Assembly (NCBI GenBank): GCA_937927845.1
Contig: CALFXE010000273.1
Location: forward strand, 35,145-99,144
Source: an uncultured Paludibacter sp.
GTDB lineage: Bacteria > Bacteroidota > Bacteroidia > Bacteroidales > Paludibacteraceae
Reading direction: 5' to 3'
DNA: 64,000 nucleotides
Below the pieces are notes generated by a model. That model was not told the origin of the DNA. It saw nothing but the letters and a program-made list of their open reading frames with translations, and searched no databases. Both the position numbers and the translations under genes were made by a program. Below are positions 36,406 to 43,101 of this stretch, piece after piece. How positions within the stretch are numbered: the first letter of the stretch is position 1; every line of letters starts with the position of its first letter.

Positions 36406-36834
36406 ATGGAAGTAAAATCAGATTTGAACACGTTTGCCAAAATCCTTACGGAGAAAGGATATGATGGCTATTTTCACACGGAGGGTGCATATGCCGGAAA
36501 GTTGAAAGAGAGCATAAGCAAATATCTCGAAAACTGTCGGAATGGCTCGGAGGGGACACCCAAGCCGGAACTGTTGTTGACAAGCTACCTGCAATGGTCG
36601 GGTGAGGACGACCCGTATGTGGTATGTAATATGTATGTGAGCCACAAGAACGGAAAATTTTCTCTCGAAAAAATGGAAATTTCAAGGAAAGACAATTACG
36701 GGCAACTACTGAAAAAATCGGAATTGGCAAACCTGTCCGTGATGACCGTACCCAAAGCAAGGGAGGCAATCGCTATGGTGAATGATGCTCCCAAGCAAAA
36801 GACAGTTTGCCCCAACAGGCGTTTCAGGCGCTAA
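36406..36834 (+). CDS. Hypothetical protein inserted between traK and traL
   Basis: This 142-aa protein has no signal or membrane segment. Its predicted fold is alpha/beta, with YGQLLKKSELANLSVMTVPKA late in the chain and a basic end. It is not a standard tra product and is not recognised. It lies 11 bp after traK and 20 bp before traL, in frame with the operon, so it is probably expressed during transfer. Small extra genes at this place differ between related elements, as far as I recall. Confidence 0.6.
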   Translation: MEVKSDLNTFAKILTEKGYDGYFHTEGAYAGKLKESISKYLENCRNGSEGTPKPELLLTSYLQWSGEDDPYVVCNMYVSHKNGKFSLEKMEISRKDNYGQLLKKSELANLSVMTVPKAREAIAMVNDAPKQKTVCPNRRFRR

Positions 36835-36854
36835 GAACGGGAAACAGTCAAGGT

Positions 36855-37142
36855 ATGAAGAATTTAAGGACATCTGTCAATAATTGGTTTGATAAGCTCA
36901 ACGGGCAATGGCGGGCGATGCCTGTAAAAAAACAGCACCGCTGTACCCTGCTACTCTTTTCGGTGTATGCCCTATTATCCATTATCGTACTGGTTAATGT
37001 GTGCTACGATGTGGCAAAGCCCGGTAACACCATCAGGATAGAGCATATCGAAAATCCGGTCATCAGGCAGGACAAACCCCCGGTTTCCCCGCAGGACAGT
37101 ATTACAACAACTTTAGAAAATAAAAAATATGGAAGACAATGA
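36855..37142 (+). CDS. traL: TraL (DUF3989) small membrane protein
   Basis: Start ATG 36855 (with AAGG just upstream) gives 95 aa; a longer frame from 36807 would overlap the preceding gene. A basic N-terminus and one helix (LLLFSVYALLSIIVLVNVCY) precede a short periplasmic tail with PVIRQDKPPVSPQDS, matching DUF3989. The 3' end overlaps the start of traM. Confidence 0.85.
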   Translation: MKNLRTSVNNWFDKLNGQWRAMPVKKQHRCTLLLFSVYALLSIIVLVNVCYDVAKPGNTIRIEHIENPVIRQDKPPVSPQDSITTTLENKKYGRQ

Positions 37143-38454
37143 AAATAAGAAAGTGACTATTTTGGTAGAAGACAAAAACCAAAATATCGGAACGGATGCA
37201 CCCCAAGACGGTGCGCCGGACAAATCCGACAAGCTGACAAAACCCATCATTTTTGCACTTATGGGTGTGGTATTTGTCGGCTGTATGTATTTAATCTTCA
37301 AACCATCCTCCAATAAGAATAAGGTAGAGGATATCGGTTTGAACGATGTCGTGCCACAGGCTACCGATGCAGGGCTTCAATCCGACAAGCAGAAGGCTTA
37401 TGAACAGGAAATATTTGAACAAAGAATGGAGGAAAACCGCAATGCGCTTCTGTCGTTATCCGACTACTGGAGTGGGGATAGTAATTCCGATATGGAAGAT
37501 GAACTGCCGGGTTACGACTACGAAAACAGTAATGCTTTCAGGCGTGCAACACGCCGGAACAACAATCCTGCCGTGGAAAGTTATCGGGATGTACAGGGCA
37601 CGTTGAACTCGTTCTATGACAACTACGATGATGAAACAGAAGAACTTCGCAGGCAGATTGACGAATTGAAAGAACAGTTGGCTGAAAAGGAAGTACCACC
37701 GGCAACAACTTTGGAAGACCAACTGGCTTTGATGGAAAAGTCATACGAAATGGCATCACGTTACCTGCCGTCAAATATGGCACATCCCAATAATGCAGAT
37801 ACGGCTGCTACGGCAAGGAGTGCCTCGGAAAAGGAACACTTCGTTTCATTCACTCCTGAAAGGAAAAATACGGTGTCCGCATTGTACCGTGAACCTGCCG
37901 ACAGTGCTTTTTTTGCAAATTTGACTGAACCCCGAAACCGTGGCTTTTATACGGCAGGTGTTTCGCAACAGGTCATACAGCCAAAAAACAGCATCAGGGC
38001 GGTAGTGCAGGAAACACAGGTTGTAACCGATGAAAGCGGTGTGCGGGTACGATTATTGGAAACGGCACAAACCCCGATCCGTTCCATTCCGGCAGGAACA
38101 GTATTAACGGCAAACGCCAAGTTTCAGGGAGGCAGGTTGCAACTAAAGGTAACATCCATTGAATTTGAGGGTAACATTATCCCGGTCGATATAACCGTGT
38201 ATGATGTGGACGGACAGCAAGGATTATACGTACCCTATTCCCCCGAAATGAATGCGTTAACCGAAATCGCATCCAATATGAGCCAGACCTCCGGAACATC
38301 CTTTATGATGACCCGTTCGGCGGGGCAACAAGTAGCCTCTGACCTTTCCCGTGGGGTGGTGCAGGGCGTATCGGGGTACTTCTCCAAAAAAGTAAGGACA
38401 CCCAAAGTAACCGTCAAAACCGGTCATCAACTTTTTCTCGTTTCAAAAAATTAA
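37129..38454 (+). CDS. traM: TraM, VirB10-like core component
   Basis: The 441-aa protein has one N-terminal membrane helix (PIIFALMGVVFVGCMYLIF), an acidic and coiled-coil middle (ETEELRRQIDELKEQLAEKE) and a C-terminal beta-rich domain (about 285-440) with IPAGTVLTANAKFQGGRLQL, the VirB10/TraM fold. It spans the periplasm and links inner-membrane and outer-membrane parts of the channel. Confidence 0.9.
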   Translation: MEDNENKKVTILVEDKNQNIGTDAPQDGAPDKSDKLTKPIIFALMGVVFVGCMYLIFKPSSNKNKVEDIGLNDVVPQATDAGLQSDKQKAYEQEIFEQRMEENRNALLSLSDYWSGDSNSDMEDELPGYDYENSNAFRRATRRNNNPAVESYRDVQGTLNSFYDNYDDETEELRRQIDELKEQLAEKEVPPATTLEDQLALMEKSYEMASRYLPSNMAHPNNADTAATARSASEKEHFVSFTPERKNTVSALYREPADSAFFANLTEPRNRGFYTAGVSQQVIQPKNSIRAVVQETQVVTDESGVRVRLLETAQTPIRSIPAGTVLTANAKFQGGRLQLKVTSIEFEGNIIPVDITVYDVDGQQGLYVPYSPEMNALTEIASNMSQTSGTSFMMTRSAGQQVASDLSRGVVQGVSGYFSKKVRTPKVTVKTGHQLFLVSKN

Positions 38455-38477
38455 ATGTCCAACACTAAAAAATCAGA

Positions 38478-39386
38478 ATGAAAATGAAAGCAATATTTAA
38501 AAACCTATTGGCAACGCTCTGTTTAATGGCCTTTATTACCGGTGCGGATGCACAACAGGTTGCATCCAATACGACAAAATTGAGCATGGGTAAGGTCGAA
38601 CCTTACGAAATGGTGGTGACGTATAACAAGACTTCACACCTGATCTTTCCGTCCGCAATACGCTACGTGGACTTGGGTAGTGAATACCTTATCGCGGGTA
38701 AAGCCGAAGATGCGGAAAACGTACTTCGTATAAAAGCAAGCGTAAGGGATTTTAAAGAGGAAACCAATTTTTCGGTTATTACGGACGATGGCCGGTTTTA
38801 TAATTTCAATGTCCGTTACCATCCCCGTCCCTCAACGCTGAATTACGATCTGCTCACCATGCAAAAAGCAACGCACAGGGAAAATGTCAATGACGTGCTG
38901 TTTGAGGAATTGGGAGGCAATTCGCCGTCGCTGGCCGGATTGCTCATGGAGACGATTTATAAGGAGAACAAAAGGATTGTAAAGCATATCGGCTCGAAAA
39001 GTTATGGCATACAATTCCTGCTGCAAGGCATCTACGTCCATAACGGAAAATTCTATTTCCATACTGAACTGCGCAATAGAAGTAATGTACCGTTTAATAT
39101 TGACTTTGTGAATTTTAAAGTGGTGGATAAAAAAGTAGCCAAACGTACCGTGGTACAGGAAAAGCCAATGATCCCGTTGCGGATGTACAAACCGCCCGGT
39201 GAAATCAAGGGCAATACTACCGATCAAAACGTCTTCCTGCTCGACCAGTTTACCATTACGGACGACAAGGTGCTGGTGATTGAGGTTTTTGAAAAAAACG
39301 GTGGCAGGCAGCAGGTATTGCAGGTGGAAAACACCGACCTCGTACACGCCAGGTTGATAAACGATATGCACCTGAAAATTAATTAA
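38478..39386 (+). CDS. traN: TraN (DUF4138), VirB9-like periplasmic protein
   Basis: The 302-aa protein has a signal peptide (LLATLCLMAFITGADAQ) and an all-beta body with YNKTSHLIFPSAIRYVDLGS, the DUF4138 start. It is the probable outer-membrane complex partner of TraM. ATG 38484 is an alternative start two codons in. Confidence 0.9.
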   Translation: MKMKAIFKNLLATLCLMAFITGADAQQVASNTTKLSMGKVEPYEMVVTYNKTSHLIFPSAIRYVDLGSEYLIAGKAEDAENVLRIKASVRDFKEETNFSVITDDGRFYNFNVRYHPRPSTLNYDLLTMQKATHRENVNDVLFEELGGNSPSLAGLLMETIYKENKRIVKHIGSKSYGIQFLLQGIYVHNGKFYFHTELRNRSNVPFNIDFVNFKVVDKKVAKRTVVQEKPMIPLRMYKPPGEIKGNTTDQNVFLLDQFTITDDKVLVIEVFEKNGGRQQVLQVENTDLVHARLINDMHLKIN

Positions 39387-39403
39387 TTCAAACAGAAAAG
39401 AAT

Positions 39404-39961
39404 ATGATAAAATACATTTTTACCGTGGTACTTGCCATGCTATGCATTACGGTAGTACATGCACAGCGTATGCTCCCCAAACAAAAGGGTGTGGAAATAA
39501 ATGCAGGAATGTTATCCAAAGAGATAAACGAAAATTACTACCTGAATTTGACATTGACCGTGAACGGAAAGAGCGGCAATTATTGGATATACGGTGCGGA
39601 ATATACCCATCAGCTTTCCGCTTACAGGGATGTGCGGATACCGCTCGAAACCTATACGGGTGAGGTGGGCTACAGTCTCCAGCTATTGGGCGATATAAGA
39701 AAGAATATCGCACTGAATGCGGGGCTTACAGCCGTGGCTGGTTACGAGACCATTAACCGGAGCGAAACGGTGTTGCCTGACGGCTCGACAATCCTCGATA
39801 GTGACAATTTTGTTTACGGTACAGGCGGTCGGCTTTCGTTGGAAACATACCTGTCCGACCGCTTTGTATTGCTCCTGCAAGGCCGTACCAAAGTGCTATG
39901 GGGTACGGATTTGAAACAGTTCCGTCCATCGGCAGGGATCGGACTAAGGTTTAACTTTTAA
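39404..39961 (+). CDS. traO: TraO outer-membrane beta-barrel protein
   Basis: The 185-aa protein has a signal peptide (YIFTVVLAMLCITVVHAQR) and alternating beta strands ending in LRFNF, an outer-membrane insertion-type C-terminus. It matches TraO of CTnDOT-like elements. It follows traN by 17 bp. Confidence 0.88.
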   Translation: MIKYIFTVVLAMLCITVVHAQRMLPKQKGVEINAGMLSKEINENYYLNLTLTVNGKSGNYWIYGAEYTHQLSAYRDVRIPLETYTGEVGYSLQLLGDIRKNIALNAGLTAVAGYETINRSETVLPDGSTILDSDNFVYGTGGRLSLETYLSDRFVLLLQGRTKVLWGTDLKQFRPSAGIGLRFNF

Positions 39962-39972
39962 CTTGATTTGCT

Positions 39973-40419
39973 ATGACAGTATTAATCAGAAAATATAGGC
40001 TAAATTCCCTGGTATTTATTATGCTAATGGCAACGTTGATTTGCTCGGTGGTGCTGACCTCCTGCGAAAAGAATGAACTTGAAATACAGCAAAATTACCC
40101 TTTTGAGGTACAGGTGATGCCCGTACCCAAAGAGGTCGCCAATGGGCAAACCGTTGAAATAAGGTTTACCATTGAACAGTCGGACAATTTCCAGGATGCG
40201 GAATACTTTATAAGGTATTTCCAGTTTGACGGGCAGGGTACATTGCGGTATTACGACGAACCGCCATACATGCCCAATGACCTGTATCTCTTGCCACAGA
40301 CGCAGTTCAGGCTGTATTACACCTCGCAATCCACCGTATCACAATCGTTTGATATTTGGATATCGGACAACTTCGGTAACGAAAAGCAATTGAACTTTCA
40401 GTTTAACAGCCGTGATTAA
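39973..40419 (+). CDS. traQ: TraQ (DUF3872) lipoprotein
   Basis: The 148-aa protein has a lipoprotein-type N-terminus (FIMLMATLICSVVLTSCEKN; Cys31) and the DUF3872 body (QQNYPFEVQVMPVPKEVANG). In CTnDOT, traP (a primase-like gene) lies before traQ; no traP is present here. It is the last tra gene, followed by an intrinsic terminator. Confidence 0.88.
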   Translation: MTVLIRKYRLNSLVFIMLMATLICSVVLTSCEKNELEIQQNYPFEVQVMPVPKEVANGQTVEIRFTIEQSDNFQDAEYFIRYFQFDGQGTLRYYDEPPYMPNDLYLLPQTQFRLYYTSQSTVSQSFDIWISDNFGNEKQLNFQFNSRD

Positions 40420-40425
40420 AGACGG

Positions 40426-40456
40426 AAAAATCCTGCCCGTGTGGTGGGATTTTTTC
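40426..40456 (+). terminator. Terminator of the tra operon
   Basis: AAAAATCC pairs with GGATTTTT around a short GC-containing loop, running into a T-run. It lies just past the traQ stop. Confidence 0.75.
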
Positions 40457-40540
40457 ATTTTAACTTATTCATATTTCGTGTTTTCGTGTGATCGGAACAT
40501 TTTTTTGTATCTTTAAGAGCGGAATATAATACTTGTAGTT

Positions 40541-40819
40541 ATGGATGGAACATTGGTTATAGGCATAATTGCTTTGGTCTTGGGATTGGGGCTGCGTTAC
40601 TGGATTAACCGTCGGAAGTTTTACAGGCGAAGCCCTACCGGAGCGGAGGGCTTTTCTTCCTATGAAAAGTCGGTGTTTATCCGGATTGTTGAACGTATCG
40701 GCAAATTGGTAGCCCTTGCATTGATTATATTCGGTCTGCTATTCCTTTGGAGTTATTCAAGGGAGAAAAAAGCAAGCGAAAAAGTATTGCCTGACACGGA
40801 GATACAAAGCCCACAATAA
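40541..40819 (+). CDS. Small two-helix membrane protein downstream of traQ
   Basis: The 92-aa protein has helices at about 4-20 (LVIGIIALVLGLGLRYW) and 52-70 (LVALALIIFGLLFLW) with a basic loop between. Relatives are frequent in Bacteroidetes conjugative elements and are sometimes labelled as transporter permeases in databases; nothing in the sequence supports transport. It lies between two terminators, so it has its own promoter, perhaps TATCTTTA about 30 bp upstream. Confidence 0.7.
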   Translation: MDGTLVIGIIALVLGLGLRYWINRRKFYRRSPTGAEGFSSYEKSVFIRIVERIGKLVALALIIFGLLFLWSYSREKKASEKVLPDTEIQSPQ

Positions 40820-40839
40820 TAACAAAACGATATTATGGT

Positions 40840-40874
40840 ACGGTACAGATTTAAGCGGTCTGTACCGTTTTTTT
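40840..40874 (+). terminator. Strong intrinsic terminator
   Basis: ACGGTACAG and CTGTACCGT form a perfect 9-bp stem followed by a run of T. It ends the 92-aa gene transcript. Confidence 0.85.
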
Positions 40875-40939
40875 ATATCAAGTTCCAACTATGCTTAATA
40901 AAATTGAGTGCCAAAATAATGTTGCGTAAGAAAATCCGT

Positions 40940-40947
40940 TATCTTTG
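40940..40947 (+). promoter_or_regulatory. -7 promoter box of the pseudo-receiver leader
   Basis: TATCTTTG matches TAnnTTTG, with a TTG 15 nt upstream. The start of transcription would be near 40954, leaving a leader of about 205 nt before the ATG at 41161. Confidence 0.6.
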
Positions 40948-40989
40948 CTATTGAAAAATAATATACTTAAAGTGTTTTTGCTTTAAGTC

Positions 40990-41103
40990 TCGGTACTGAA
41001 AACTGGTAATTTTTAAGACAACGGGACGATAAGTAAGAATACTCGCGCCATAGGCGTGGGTGCTCGCTTATTCGTTGTCAGGCATACCAGTGCCTCAGTA
41101 TCG
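40990..41103 (+). ncRNA. Structured 5' leader (long branched hairpin)
   Basis: GGTACTGA (40992-40999) pairs with TCAGTATC (41095-41102, one G-U), ACTGGTA (41002-41008) with TACCAGT (41085-41091), ACAACG with CGTTGT (41073-41078), ATAAG with CTTAT, and CGCGCC with GGCGTG at the tip. The nested order and symmetric internal loops describe one long stem. A GC-rich hairpin and T-run follow at about 41113-41135. It resembles a cis-acting RNA or attenuator before the receiver gene. Confidence 0.55.
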
Positions 41104-41160
41104 GTAAGTTGGGTTGCCTGCGCCTTTTTTTGCGGGCTTAGCTGTTTTAAAACGAATATT

Positions 41161-41604
41161 ATGGACACAGGAAAAGACAACACGAACAAAGTAAGGGTAG
41201 CAATCATAGATAGCTTTAAAGAGTTTAGGGATATGTCTGTAAAACAACTCGAAAATACGGGTTATACAGTATTGTTCCAAACAGATAATGGAGAGGATGC
41301 CTTGCAAAAAATCAGTGATAATGACCGGTTACCGGATGTCTGTATCATAGAGGAAGACTTTTCTACGGCTAAACTTCTACTTGAAAAGCATCCCGATTTA
41401 AAAGTTTTAATCTCCAGTACGGAAGATGATGAAGAAAGCGTAACGGATATGCTGAAAATAGGTGTATCGGGATATATATTGAAATATGCCGATCCCGATG
41501 AAATGTTAACAGCCATTGACGTATTGAATGGAAACCGGAAATATTTCAGCGTGGGGATCAGCGGGATAGTAACGGAATATTTTAAAAATCAGTCGCAATC
41601 TTAG
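41161..41604 (+). CDS. Stand-alone receiver-like protein lacking the phospho-acceptor Asp
   Basis: From ATG 41161 this is 147 aa; the longer frame from 41056 would run through the hairpin leader and is unlikely. The CheY-like fold is clear: VRVAIIDSFKEFRDMSVKQL, then the beta-3 segment PDVCIIEED where the phospho-acceptor Asp should be, LKVLISSTEDD, and GYILKYADPDEM with the conserved Lys. The usual D at the end of beta-3 is Glu-Glu, so it should not be phosphorylated in the ordinary way. There is no DNA-binding output domain. It may act by protein contacts, as a phosphomimetic receiver. Confidence 0.75.
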   Translation: MDTGKDNTNKVRVAIIDSFKEFRDMSVKQLENTGYTVLFQTDNGEDALQKISDNDRLPDVCIIEEDFSTAKLLLEKHPDLKVLISSTEDDEESVTDMLKIGVSGYILKYADPDEMLTAIDVLNGNRKYFSVGISGIVTEYFKNQSQS

Positions 41605-41612
41605 GTTTCTTT

Positions 41613-41653
41613 GTTACTTTCTTTTCCCGTTTCAACTCACGAAAGAAAGTAAC
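41613..41653 (+). terminator. Hairpin after the receiver gene
   Basis: GTTACTTTCTTT and AAAGAAAGTAAC form a perfect 12-bp stem with a 17-nt loop, 9 bp past the stop. There is no clean T-run. Further small dyads occur up to 41886, but no gene is seen. Confidence 0.5.
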
Positions 41654-41886
41654 CTAAATCCGGAAACAATAAATTAGGATATTGAATATCCTATAAAACT
41701 ATTGGCAACCTGTTTGAAAAATACAGACATAGGGATGAATGTGTTTTTCAAAGAGGTTGTACCGCTTTTTCCAGCAAAAAAACTGTCCCGACCATCGGGA
41801 GGGTCTGTCTTTTTGCCCGTCCGATTTTTCGGGTAAAGCTACGGGAACGGCGTACCGCTCCCGTAATGTTTAGCCCAAAATAGTGT

Positions 41887-42423
41887 TTATGAATTGCAGA
41901 ATACATAACCATCTTCAAACCAGTAGTCGCCCATAAATAAGTCATGGGCAAACTTCTCATAGTCAAAGTAGGATAAAACGAACTCCGGCAAATCGTAGCA
42001 TTGTTCGACATAATTATAAGCGTAATCTTCTTCGTCCTCATATTCGCCCACATATTCGTTTTCAAAGCCTCTTATCAGGTCATATATATCTTCATCCGAA
42101 AAACTGTGACTACGATTATTACACCATATCATAAATGGCTCCTGCTGGCTTTCTTCCATATCATCCAAAGCCTCCAAAACGTCAAATATTTTATCGCTTA
42201 TCCAACTTTCGGAAATTAAATCTTCAGGGATATTCTCGAAGTCCTGAAACATAAACTCGGGATCTCTCTCGTCTTTGTGCAGCTCCCTGCAAGCGGTGTA
42301 AAATTCGTCCTTGTCTGAATAGTTGGAGAGGTTTAACCACTTGCCAAAAAGTGAACCTGCATTATATTTTCCGTATGTGCCGACATATATACTCGCTTCC
42401 AATGTGTTGATTTGATGTGCCAT
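41887..42423 (-). CDS. ardA: Antirestriction protein ArdA
   Basis: Start ATG 42423 gives 178 aa, with the typical opening EASIYVGTYGKYNAGSLFG; a frame from 42471 adds 16 poorly supported residues. The protein is strongly acidic and has IWCNNRSHSF and the late YFDYEKFAHDLFMGDYWF. ArdA mimics B-form DNA and blocks type I restriction enzymes, protecting a conjugative element on entry. It is transcribed opposite to the recombinase. With the adenine methylase in the tra operon, it gives the element two anti-restriction functions. Confidence 0.92.
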   Translation of the reverse strand: MAHQINTLEASIYVGTYGKYNAGSLFGKWLNLSNYSDKDEFYTACRELHKDERDPEFMFQDFENIPEDLISESWISDKIFDVLEALDDMEESQQEPFMIWCNNRSHSFSDEDIYDLIRGFENEYVGEYEDEEDYAYNYVEQCYDLPEFVLSYFDYEKFAHDLFMGDYWFEDGYVFCNS

Positions 42424-42673
42424 TTCTTTACTGTTTAATTGTTGATTGATTTCTTGTGATTTATTCGGCAATGAGAGGAGGTGTTGTTTTGTTTCAATAC
42501 CATTTTTCCAATGCTTTTAATCCTCATGCCTGACATTTTTTTTATTCGTGTAAAGAGCCGGAGTATGTTATGTTTCGTTTCGGGAGCATAATAGGTTAGT
42601 GTTTAGGCGACACAAGGTTTTGAAAAAAAATACTACCAACGGTGGAGATTTTTTTATCAAACTTGCTTGACCT

Positions 42674-42706
42674 TTTGTCGGTGTTAAGAACACGTTCATA
42701 CCTTTG
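42674..42706 (+). promoter_or_regulatory. Promoter upstream of the 53-aa gene and recombinase
   Basis: TTTG (42674-42677) and TACCTTTG (42699-42706) are 21 nt apart, close to the Bacteroidetes -33/-7 arrangement. It would start a transcript near 42713 with a leader of about 200 nt to the ATG at 42916. No gene is seen in 42424-42915; the leader contains no extended hairpin that I can find. Confidence 0.55.
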
Positions 42707-42915
42707 CTCCAAAGAAGCGGACATAAAACATACAGGCTGTTTGCATAAAATCAATCGTGGAAGCTATGAGGATGGCATTGGTAAAATGGTTCTAAACTGG
42801 CAAACAAAGCCAAACAATTATGCTGAAAAGCCACTCTAAAACACACAGTTTATCAACTCTTTAAGTTTGTCGATGCGGAGTTTTCCCCATTTGTAACAAG
42901 CAAAAAGAGTTGAAT

Positions 42916-43077
42916 ATGGAAGATGATAAAACGAACGATTTAACTCCTGAAAGAGTAGTTCAAATCTTAAAAAAGAAAGGAACGGAGGTCGATATAGAGG
43001 GAGCGAAAACAATCTTGGCATTTGTCAAGAAAATTGCCAGTATTGCAGTAAATCAATATCTAAGGGGAAACCTTTAG
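42916..43077 (+). CDS. 53-aa helical protein preceding the serine recombinase
   Basis: ATG 42916 to TAG 43077 encodes MEDDKTNDLTPERVVQILKK, then KGTEVDIEGAKTILAFVKKI and a tail ending NQYLRGNL. It is predicted to be all-helical. From memory, a small protein of this pattern often stands before Bacteroidetes recombinase genes. It ends 24 bp before the recombinase ATG. A recombination accessory or directionality role is possible, not shown. Confidence 0.65.
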   Translation: MEDDKTNDLTPERVVQILKKKGTEVDIEGAKTILAFVKKIASIAVNQYLRGNL

Positions 43078-43101
43078 TTGTATCAAAAGAGAAATGTTGT
43101 A

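Noticed and set aside
41056..41160. N-terminal extension of the receiver protein from 41056
   Set aside because: It runs through the hairpin leader and shows no receiver homology; ATG 41161 gives a normal domain start.
42642..42839. 65-aa frame in the ardA-recombinase spacer
   Set aside because: It spans the consensus promoter at 42674-42706, has no ribosome site and no family resemblance; treated as untranslated leader.
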